A stretch of DNA of 7,046 nt, taken from NCBI GenBank assembly GCA_016212845.1, contig JACRDR010000488.1:1-7046 (forward strand). Direction: 5' to 3'. This DNA is from Elusimicrobiota bacterium (GTDB taxonomy: Bacteria; Elusimicrobiota; Elusimicrobia; UBA1565; JACRDR01). Shown piece after piece: positions 1 to 6,700 of the stretch (positions within the stretch are counted from its first letter, which is position 1; every line of letters starts with the position of its first letter). The notes beneath the pieces were generated by a model. The model was not told where the DNA came from, ran no database searches, and worked only from the letters and a program-made list of their open reading frames with translations. The position numbers were made by a program, and so were the translations under genes.

Positions 1-1533
1 CTGGCCGCGGGCACGCTCGGCGTCGCCGCCTGCGGCGCGTGGCCGGGCTTCGTCGAGCTTCCCGGCGCGGTCGACTTCCTCATGGTCGCGATCTTGCTCC
101 GGTGGCTCGCGCGCAAATCGGAGTTCTCCGTGCCGCTGCTCGCCAAAGTCGCCGCGCTCTCGGTCCTATGGGCCAACCTGCATCCCGCGGGCGAGTGGGT
201 CGCGGCTGCGCTCGTCGGCACCGCCGGCTTCCGCCGCGGCATGAACGCGCCGCGCCAGCAGAAGCTCGGGTGGGCCGCCATGACCGCGGCCGTCCTGCTC
301 GCGCAGTTGTCGAACCCGCACTCCTCCGGGGCCTGGGGCGCCGCGCAGGCGACGCCCGAGTGGACCGCGGGACCGCATCTCTTCAACCTTCACGGCGCGT
401 TCTTGGCCGCCGGCGTCGCCTCGGCCTGGGTCTGCCTGCAGGAGGACTTCGTCCTGGTCGTCTCCGCGATGCTCCTCGCCGCGCTCTCCGTCGTGCGGCC
501 CGCGGCCGCGCCGCTCTACTGCCTGGCGGCCGCGCCGCTGGTCACCGCGGGCCTCGCGCACTTCCTCGAGCCCGTCGAGCCCAGCCGCGGCCGCTTCGCC
601 GGCCTTTCCGCGCTCCTCGGCCTGATGCTCCTTTCTTATCTCGGGCTGATCAGCCTGCCGCGGGGCGGGGCGCGCGGGTTCTCGTCCGCGCAGAATCCCG
701 AAGGCGCGCTCCGATTCCTCGAGGCGCAGCAGGTCTCCGGCCGGATGTTCGACGATCTCGGCAGCGGCGCGTACCTGGTTTGGCGCGCCGCGCCCGAGCG
801 CGCGGTCTTCGTCGATCCGCGGCCGGGCGTCTACGACGCCGGCGTGCTCGAAGACTCCCGCGTGTGGAGTGAGCGCTGGCCCTCGCTCGACTCGACCTAC
901 CGCTTCGATTACGCCGTGGTCGAGAACGACGGCGCCGGCTACCCGGCTCGCGCGCTCGACGCCGACCGCAATTGGGCGCTCGCCTACTTCGACGACGCGT
1001 CGCTGGTCTATCTCCGCAAGGGCGGCCCCAACGACCGCGTGCTCAAGCGAGGCGCCTACCGGTCGCTGCGTCCGAACCGCTGGTTCGATCCGGTAGATGA
1101 GGCCGCGTTCTCCGAGGCCGGCCGCCGCGAGCTGGGCGAGGAGCTCGCCCGCGCGTACGACGCCGCCCCGGGCTCGGCGCTGGCGGCTTTGATGCGCGCG
1201 TACGCCGCCCAGCGCCTGGGCGACCGCGAGGGCGCCGAAACGATGCTCCGTGCCGCGCGCGAGCGAGGGCTTTGGAAGCCGGAGCACCGGGCGCTCGAGG
1301 CGCGAGTCGTCGAGTTGGGCAACCGCTGGCCGGAGGCCGTCCGTCTTTACGAGCGCGCCCGTCGCGCCGCCGAGCGTTCGGGCCAGAGGCTGGTCGCCGG
1401 GGCGGTCGACCTTCGGCTGGCGTCGGGCTGGGCCGAGCGCGGGGACGTTCGCCGGGCCCGGTCCCTGGCGCTGCGCGCCTTGCGGCTCGACCCGTCCAAC
1501 GACGACGCCCGGTCGTTGTTGAGAAAGCTATAG
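1..1533 (+). CDS. Polytopic membrane protein with C-terminal TPR-like repeats, 5'-partial
   Basis: The frame is open from base 1, so the real start lies upstream; the first internal ATG (82) falls in the middle of a membrane region and is not a convincing start. 510 codons are visible, ending at TAG 1531-1533. The first half is hydrophobic, with several likely membrane segments, including one with the motif LWANLHPAGEW (about 166-200) followed by a QLSNPHSSG turn (about 307-330). A soluble domain follows (about 690-1020) with the pattern NPEGALRFLE, GAYLVWR, VFVDPRPGVYD and FDDASLVYLRK. Its last third (about 1120-1530) is Ala/Arg/Leu-rich helical pairs resembling two to three TPR repeats, ending in ALRLDPSNDDAR. 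This order (NLH membrane motif, then a YLxWR..VFxDxRxxxY soluble domain, then TPR) recurs in bacterial membrane proteins sometimes annotated as GT-C or ArnT-like glycosyltransferases. No catalytic residues for that activity can be shown here, because the N-terminal part is missing. Function unknown; a cell-envelope role is only an inference. Confidence 0.8.
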   Translation: MAAGTLGVAACGAWPGFVELPGAVDFLMVAILLRWLARKSEFSVPLLAKVAALSVLWANLHPAGEWVAAALVGTAGFRRGMNAPRQQKLGWAAMTAAVLLAQLSNPHSSGAWGAAQATPEWTAGPHLFNLHGAFLAAGVASAWVCLQEDFVLVVSAMLLAALSVVRPAAAPLYCLAAAPLVTAGLAHFLEPVEPSRGRFAGLSALLGLMLLSYLGLISLPRGGARGFSSAQNPEGALRFLEAQQVSGRMFDDLGSGAYLVWRAAPERAVFVDPRPGVYDAGVLEDSRVWSERWPSLDSTYRFDYAVVENDGAGYPARALDADRNWALAYFDDASLVYLRKGGPNDRVLKRGAYRSLRPNRWFDPVDEAAFSEAGRRELGEELARAYDAAPGSALAALMRAYAAQRLGDREGAETMLRAARERGLWKPEHRALEARVVELGNRWPEAVRLYERARRAAERSGQRLVAGAVDLRLASGWAERGDVRRARSLALRALRLDPSNDDARSLLRKL

Positions 1534-1547
1534 ACTCCTGTTATAAT
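1519..1547 (+). promoter_or_regulatory. Sigma70-type promoter with extended -10, driving the lipoprotein-symporter pair
   Basis: TTGAGA (1519-1524) and a perfect TATAAT (1542-1547) are separated by 17 bases. TGT directly before the -10 box (1539-1541) makes an extended -10. In DNA this GC-rich, such an AT-rich block with ideal spacing is unlikely by chance. The -35 hexamer lies in the last codons of the upstream gene and its TAG stop lies in the spacer, so the promoter overlaps the end of that gene. Expected initiation is near 1553-1556, leaving a leader of only about 10-13 bases before ATG 1566. The assignment rests on consensus match only. Confidence 0.8.
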
Positions 1548-1565
1548 CCGCCTACGCCGGGCACC

Positions 1566-2258
1566 ATGATACGCGTCCGAGTCTTGATCGGCGTCCTCCT
1601 GGCGGGGCTCGTTTCCGCCGGCTGCCAGCCGCCTAACTACGTCCGGTTCGTCTCACCCTACAAGGACTTCGTTTGCGACGTGCCTTGGGGGTGGGCGGTC
1701 TACCTCGATTCCTCCGGTTCGGACTTCACGAGCGCCACCTTCACGGGACCGCTCGAGCCCGAGTTCTATCGCGGCACCCCGAGCTTCTCGGTCCGCTGGT
1801 ACGCGAACTACGCGCCGCACGCGCTCCTGGGCGCTTCTCCCGAGACCTACGCGAACGCCGACGACTTCACGCGGCAGATGCTCGCCGACGTTTACGGCCC
1901 CGAGGCGTACACCAAGGCCGAGTCCGATTTCGACCAGCAGTACCAGTTGTCCCAGGGCAAGTCCACGCCCGACACGAAGCGCATCCGCGTCTCGGGCGTC
2001 GAGGCCGTCAATTACATCGTGTATCGAACGCTGCCCGCGCCGAAGGGCGTCAATCTCGGCGTCGTGCAGGACGGCCAAGGCGGCGCGGTCATCCGCCAGC
2101 GCCACGCTTACGTGCTCATCCCGGTTTCCGGCGGCTTCTACGTGATCACCTATCCCGCCACGAGAGAAGGCTACGAGAAGTACAAGCCGCAGTTCATCAA
2201 CCTCGTGAAGACCTTCAAGCTCCTCAAAGAAGGCCCCGCCGGACCCGCGGCCCATTAG
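1566..2258 (+). CDS. Lipoprotein with PsbP-like C-terminal region
   Basis: 230 aa. The N-terminus is a lipoprotein signal: basic residues (MIRVR), a hydrophobic core (VLIGVLLAGLV) and SAGC, with Cys20 as the predicted lipidated residue; Ser at -3 is acceptable but not ideal. The mature part is soluble, with an early segment (FVSPYKDFVCDVPWGWAVY) in which a short YKDF/WGW pattern precedes beta-rich sequence. It ends with GGFYVITYPATREGYEKYK and then a FINLVKTFKLL helix. This ending resembles the last strand and helix of PsbP/Mog1-like (DUF1795-type) small domains; that is fold-level resemblance by eye, not a family assignment. ATG 1566 is chosen because it begins the signal peptide directly. 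No good Shine-Dalgarno precedes it, and the leader from the promoter at 1519-1547 would be very short. It is the first gene of a likely two-gene unit with the symporter one base downstream, which suggests a periplasmic or envelope partner. The molecular role is unknown. Confidence 0.85.
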   Translation: MIRVRVLIGVLLAGLVSAGCQPPNYVRFVSPYKDFVCDVPWGWAVYLDSSGSDFTSATFTGPLEPEFYRGTPSFSVRWYANYAPHALLGASPETYANADDFTRQMLADVYGPEAYTKAESDFDQQYQLSQGKSTPDTKRIRVSGVEAVNYIVYRTLPAPKGVNLGVVQDGQGGAVIRQRHAYVLIPVSGGFYVITYPATREGYEKYKPQFINLVKTFKLLKEGPAGPAAH

Positions 2259-2259
2259 C

Positions 2260-3471
2260 TTGCCGCTTTCCCTGCAGATCGTCGCCGCGATGGCCTGCGG
2301 CCTCGGCGTCGGGCTCTACTTCGGTCCCGCGGCCGCGGGACTGGGGGAACTGGGCCGGGTCGTCATTCAGCTCATCAAGGCCGCGGCGGCGCCGCTCCTG
2401 TTCCTGGCGATCGTGAACGCGGTGATCCGCACCGAGGTGGGCCTGCGCTCCGCGGCGCGCATGGCGGCGATCGCGGTTTTCAACGCGTCGATCGCGCTCG
2501 CGATCGGCCTGGCCGTCTCCAACGGCCTGAAGCCGGGACGCCACCTTCCCGCGACGGCCTTCGCCTCCGCCATCGACGCGAAGCCGCCCGAGGCCAAGCC
2601 GATCGAGTTCGCGAAGACGGCGGCCGGCTTCGTGCCGACGAGCTTCTTCCAGCCGTTCGTCGAGAACAACATCATCATGCTCGTGTTCTTGGGCCTGCTG
2701 ACCGGCTTCGCCTTCCGGCGGGTGCGCGCCGAGCAGAAGTCCAAGGGGGAGCGCTCCTTCGAGTCCTTGGAGTCGGCCGCCGCCGCGGGCTTGTCGGTGC
2801 TGGAAGCCATGCTTCGGTGGATCATCCGCCTCGTCCCGCTGGCGGTCTTCGGCGTCGTCGCGAAATCCTCGGGCGAGTTCGGGCTCGCTCCGCTGAAGGG
2901 GCTCGGCGCCTACGTCGCCGCCGGCCTCCTCGGCCTGGCGCTCCAGTCGCTCGTCACCTACCAGCTGTGGCTCAAGTTCTACGTGGGCATGCCCCTGCGG
3001 CGCTTTTGGTCCGAGGCGAGGCAGCCCGTCGTCTACGCGGCGGGCGCCAACAGCAGCCTCGCGACGCTCCCGGTCACGCTGCAGACGCTGGAGCGGCTCG
3101 GGGTGTCGCGCGAGTCGGCCACGCTGGGCGCGTGCGTGGGGACGAACCTCAACAACGACGGGATCATCCTCTACGAGGCGATGGCGGTGCTGTTCGTCGC
3201 CCAGGCGCACGGCATCGACCTCTCGCTGGGCCGGCAGTTCCTGGCCGCGCTCTCCTGCATGGTCGCCGCCGCCGGGATCGCCGGAGTCCCCGAAGCGGGC
3301 TTCGTCTCCCTTTCGCTGGTGCTGGCCACCGTCGGCCTCCCGTTGGACCTCCTGCCGCTGCTGCTCACCGTGGACTGGATCATCGCCCGCGGCCGCTCGA
3401 TCGTCAACGTCCTGAGCGATATGCTCACGTCGATCATCCTGGACCGCTGGGAAGGCCGTTCGTTCCAATAA
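2260..3471 (+). CDS. DAACS/SDF-family dicarboxylate or amino acid:cation symporter, atypical
   Basis: 403 aa, the usual length for bacterial members (GltPh, GltP, DctA). It is an inner-membrane secondary transporter taking up an acidic substrate with Na+ or H+. The family core is visible in order: N-terminal membrane helices; PTSFFQPFVENNIIMLVFLG (126-145); the HP1 tip GANSSLATLPVTL (262-274); the TM7 motif NLNNDGIILYEA (296-307) in place of the usual NMDGT; the HP2 tip AGIAGVPEAGF (338-348); and TM8 DWIIARGRSIVNV (372-384). Against GltPh, D390, R397, N401 and D405 are kept (D372, R379, N383, D387). D394, which binds the substrate amino group, is Ala (A376), T398 is Ser, T314 is Ile and M311 is Asn. 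A substrate without an alpha-amino group, such as a C4-dicarboxylate, is therefore more likely than glutamate; that is inference. TTG 2260 is chosen because the next start, ATG 2290, would cut into TM1. It lies one base after the lipoprotein stop with no nearby ribosome site, which suggests translational coupling. Confidence 0.92.
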   Translation: MPLSLQIVAAMACGLGVGLYFGPAAAGLGELGRVVIQLIKAAAAPLLFLAIVNAVIRTEVGLRSAARMAAIAVFNASIALAIGLAVSNGLKPGRHLPATAFASAIDAKPPEAKPIEFAKTAAGFVPTSFFQPFVENNIIMLVFLGLLTGFAFRRVRAEQKSKGERSFESLESAAAAGLSVLEAMLRWIIRLVPLAVFGVVAKSSGEFGLAPLKGLGAYVAAGLLGLALQSLVTYQLWLKFYVGMPLRRFWSEARQPVVYAAGANSSLATLPVTLQTLERLGVSRESATLGACVGTNLNNDGIILYEAMAVLFVAQAHGIDLSLGRQFLAALSCMVAAAGIAGVPEAGFVSLSLVLATVGLPLDLLPLLLTVDWIIARGRSIVNVLSDMLTSIILDRWEGRSFQ

Positions 3472-3507
3472 CTTAAGCCTGGGGTCAGACCCCAGGCTTA
3501 AGTTATT
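3467..3507. terminator. Perfect 20-bp inverted repeat between convergent genes; probable bidirectional terminator, possibly REP-like
   Basis: The arms 3467-3486 and 3488-3507 are exact reverse complements around a single central A (3487). The core reads CCTGGGGTCAGACCCCAGG and the outer ends are AT-rich (AATAACTTAAG and its complement). As RNA from either strand it would fold into a long stem with a GC-rich tip. The AT-rich ends give only short U runs after the stem (GTTATTTCGG one way, GTTATTGGAACG the other), so it is a weak match to a classic intrinsic terminator, but its place between convergent genes fits one. TAA for the + strand symporter (3469-3471) and TAA for the - strand frame (TTA at 3503-3505) occupy mirror positions in the arms. 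The GGGGTC/GACCCC core also recalls short dispersed palindromes of the REP type; whether other copies exist cannot be seen here. Confidence 0.7.
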
Positions 3508-3766
3508 TCGGCTTTTGCGAGATTTCGAGCGTGAGGCGGGACCGCTGCGCGTCGAGATTCGAGACGGCTTCCGCGGACGAGTGGCCGTGCGCGACCAGCA
3601 TGCCGACGCGGTCGTAGCCGGCCGGCGGGACCGCGACGTCGGAGCCCACCAGCTTCAGGGTCAGGAGGGAGTGGAAGCCTTTCGTGTCGCCCTCCTCCAT
3701 CTGGAAGCGCTCGAGGCGGCCCGACTGCCCGTGGATGAGGAACTCGCCTACGAGATGCGTGCGGGG
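3503..3766 (-). pseudogene. C-terminal lobe of the ATP-grasp ligase, separated by an in-frame TAG
   Basis: Reading on from the TAG at 3769-3767 in the same frame gives 87 codons to TAA (3505-3503): PRTHLVGEFLIHGQSGRLERF, then a part with KLVGSDVAVPPAGYDRVG and a helix HSSAEAVSNLDAQ ending RLTLEI. This is what is expected at the end of an L-amino-acid-ligase/carnosine-synthase type ATP-grasp protein: a small domain with a G.F..xx..G.L strand pair, an RVG turn before a strand, a SxxEA helix and a final strand. Nearly all codons here end in G or C, as in the body of the gene, so it has been under coding selection until recently or still is. An internal ATG (3700-3698) could start 65 aa, but it has no ribosome site before it and would start mid-domain. 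It is best read as part of the upstream gene, not a separate one. Confidence 0.75.
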
Positions 3767-3769
3767 CTA
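3767..3769 (-). other. In-frame amber codon interrupting the ligase gene
   Basis: The plus-strand CTA at 3767-3769 reads TAG on the minus strand, between PAVPYVPA and PRTHLVGE. Frame is kept on both sides, so a single base substitution would explain it (AAG, CAG, GAG, TCG, TTG, TGG, TAC or TAT to TAG). The base after it is C, a context associated with weaker termination. TAG also ends two other genes in this window (1531 and 2256), each followed by clearly non-coding sequence or a new gene, so TAG is not reassigned genome-wide. Confidence 0.75.
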
Positions 3770-6700
3770 CGCCGGCACGTACGGGACCGCCGGGACGCCG
3801 GCGGCGGTCGCAAAAAGCATCTCGGCCAGGTCCACGCCGTTGACGATCTCGTTCCACGGCACGACGTAGACGCCGCCGGGGCGGGCGTTCACTTCGATGA
3901 TCCGAGCGCCCATCGACGTGTATTTGAACTCGACGTGGAAGACGCCGTCGGAGGCGTCGATCGCCTTCAAGGTGTCTTCGACGAGCTTGCGGACTTCCGC
4001 CTGCTCCTTGGCGTTCAGGAGGCGGCTGGGCATCGAGGAGCCGGTCGCGAGGAAGTACGGCTCGCGCGTCGGCCAATTGTCGGTGAGGGAGAAGTAGGCC
4101 ATCTTGCCGTTCTGCCAGACGACGTCGGAGTCGCCCTCGCGGCCGTCGAGGTACTCGTCGAGCAGGATCTCGCGGCCCTGCTTGAAGATCGCGTCGTTGG
4201 CCGGGTCGATGTCGGCCATCACCTTGTCGTAGGCGGCGAACGCCTCGCCGGGCGTCGTGACCTTGAACACGCCCTGGGCGGCGGCGCCGCGGGCGGGCTT
4301 GAGCACGGCGGGGAAGGGGAAGGGCTCCGCGCCTTGCGGCGTATGGAGCGCGGCGTTGAGCTGCTCGCGGGACTTCACGACGACGAAACGAGGGCTGAGG
4401 ACGCCGGCTTGCTGCATCATCAGGCGGAGCGCGTACTTGTTTCGGGCGGCTTCGGCGGTCTCTTCGGAGTGGTACTTGAGGCCTAGCGAGGAGGCGAGCT
4501 TCGAGGTGAGCATCACGTCGTCTTCCCAGAACGTCGTGATGCCGTCTAATTTGCCGTTCTTGCGGGCGGAGCGCTGCAGCTTCTTCTTGGCGGCGGCGAG
4601 CGCCTCCTTCGGCTTCTCGGTGTCGACCGGGATGTACTCGTCGGCGTACTCCGCGGCCCAGGAGCCGGGCTTGTCGACGAGGACGATTTTTACGCCGAGC
4701 TCTTTCGCGCGCTCGAAGAAGAGCCGCTTGCCCTGATAGCCCGAGTTGCCGGGGTAGCCGGCGCCGACGAGCACGATGCGCTTGCCCTTCAAGGCGTCGC
4801 GGCGGGCCCGGGCGAGCCAGGTGCCGACGAGCAGCGCGGAGTGGCCGTTGCCTTCTTTCAGCCCGTACTCGAGGTTGAACTGGCCGCCGGAGTCGTGGTC
4901 GTTGATCTCAATGACGACGGGCTCGAGCGTCCCGTCGGCGCGGCGGGCGATCATGACGTCGAGCCCGATCAGATCGGTCTGGGCCTGGTACGGCTCGCCC
5001 GGATTGCGGACGCGCTCGCGCTCGCCGCGGTCGATCGCGTCGAAGGCGGCGGGGCCCATCGCCTGCACCTTCGCGTCGAGAGCCTTCGCCTCCGCCTCGG
5101 TCATGCGGCCGGCGGCGACCCATTCCTTCAGGAGGCCCGGCCAGGAGTCGACGGTGGCGTTGTCGCGCGGATCGGCCGCTTCCGCGGTCGTGGGCTTGCC
5201 CCACGGGCCGACGCGGGCGAAGACGCCGGTCGTTTCGGCGCCGCCCCACGGAGCGCGGGCGACGAGGACGCGGAGCGTCGTTTCCATCTTCCGGTCGCGA
5301 TCGATCGGAACGGAGGGCACGCGCTCGTCGACGAGGACCGCGCCGTCTTGGGTCATCATCGAGTCGCCCGCGAGGTCGAGCGCATGCTTCACGATCTCCT
5401 CGCGCTGGTCCTTAGTGAAGAACTTCACGCCGCGGCCGGAGTGAAACTGGGGCCCCGAGGGCTTCACGACGATCTCGCTGCCCTTGAAGTTGTCGAGGTA
5501 GGCGAGGACGGACTCGCGGACGGAGTCGGCGCCCTCGATCTTCGCCATCTGCATCCCGGGGCCGGACTGATCCACCTTACCGGCGAGGGCATGCTGCGGC
5601 ATCAGGAGGGCGAGGGTGACGGGCACCGCGACGCCGCGGGCGGCCATCAGGAGCCGGGTCACGAGCTTGTCGTTGGTGACCGCCTCGAGCTGGAGCGAGC
5701 TCGACTGCGGCACGTCGAGGTTGTGCTCGTACGGCACGCCGTCCGCGCGGTCGTTGGCGCCGAGCGTGTAGTAGTTCGCGAAGTAGCGGACTTTCCGGGG
5801 AACCTTGTACTCGACGATCTCCGCCTTGCCGTCTTCGGTGAACGTCACGCCCTTCTTGAGGAGGAGAGTGGTGCGGCCGTCCGCGTGCGTCTCCTGGATC
5901 AGGAAGGACGGGTCGCTGACGATGTGCACGTCGCCGGCGGACTGGCGGCCGCCTTCCACCGCCATAGAGAGCTTGTGCTTGGAGGGCGGCGAGAGGATCA
6001 CGACCGTCGGCCGATCTTCCGAGATCGCCGCTTCCTCGACCCGCTCGGCCGCCGGGCCGAGGCCCATCGCCGCGAGATTGGCGTTCAAGTCGTACTTGGA
6101 CTCTGTCGCCATCGCCTCGGCCAGCTTCGGGTCGGCGGCGAAAGTCTTCTGGCCGGGCTTGAGGAGCTGGCCCTTCACCCAATGCAGGCCGAGCAGGTAG
6201 ACGGCGGACATCGCGGCCAGAACGATCGTGACCGACTTCATCGCGGCGTCGGCGCCGAGGATGTCGAAGAGGACGCTGCCGGGGGCGGAGTGGTGGAAGA
6301 GCCAGGAGAAGGCCAGTCCGCCCGCGCCCGCCGCGATCACCTCGACGAGCGACATCAAGCCGTAGATGTCTTCCGAGCGCTTGTCGGCCTCGGGATCGTT
6401 CTTGATCGAGACCTGCAGCAGCGCGCGCATCCGCGAACGGATGGGCTGGTAGAGGTACTTCATGAGGAAAACGAGCGGCAGGGCCAACGCGAGGCTCGGG
6501 TGGAGCCAGAGGCCCATCGACGGGATGAAGGCGAGCGAGGCGCCGACGGTCAGCACCGCGAGGAAGCGGTAGGTGCCCATCTGGGCCTGGTGCTCCTTGG
6601 CCTGGCTGACGAGCAGCTTGGACGCCACGAGGCCGCCGAGCGTGATGCCCGAGAGGATCAGGCCGTTGCCGAAGCCCGCGACTTTCAGCACCTCGAGCGC

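Noticed and set aside
166..1287. 373-codon open frame on the - strand opposite the membrane/TPR gene
   Set aside because: Antisense shadow with biased composition; the + strand frame shows membrane segments and TPR-like repeats.
1534..1565. Riboswitch or attenuator in the gap before the lipoprotein
   Set aside because: Only 32 bases lie between the genes, and most of this is promoter and a very short leader; there is no room for a structured element.
2224..3468. 414-codon open frame on the - strand opposite the symporter
   Set aside because: Low-complexity Arg/Glu/Gly/His composition with no recognisable motif; the + strand has an unmistakable DAACS transporter.
3503..3700. 65-aa stand-alone gene starting at ATG 3700
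   Set aside because: No ribosome site precedes the ATG, and the 22 codons before it are in frame with, and look continuous with, the ligase; it would begin mid-domain.
3767..3769. Genome-wide reassignment of TAG to an amino acid
   Set aside because: TAG ends the genes at 1531-1533 and 2256-2258. Reading through the first would enter promoter sequence and soon hit another stop, so TAG is an ordinary stop in this genome.
3498..4076. 192-codon - strand frame overlapping the end of the ligase gene, considered as evidence of a frameshift
   Set aside because: It is Arg/Pro-rich and lacks ATP-grasp motifs. The tail after the TAG matches the family in the original frame, so no frameshift is needed.
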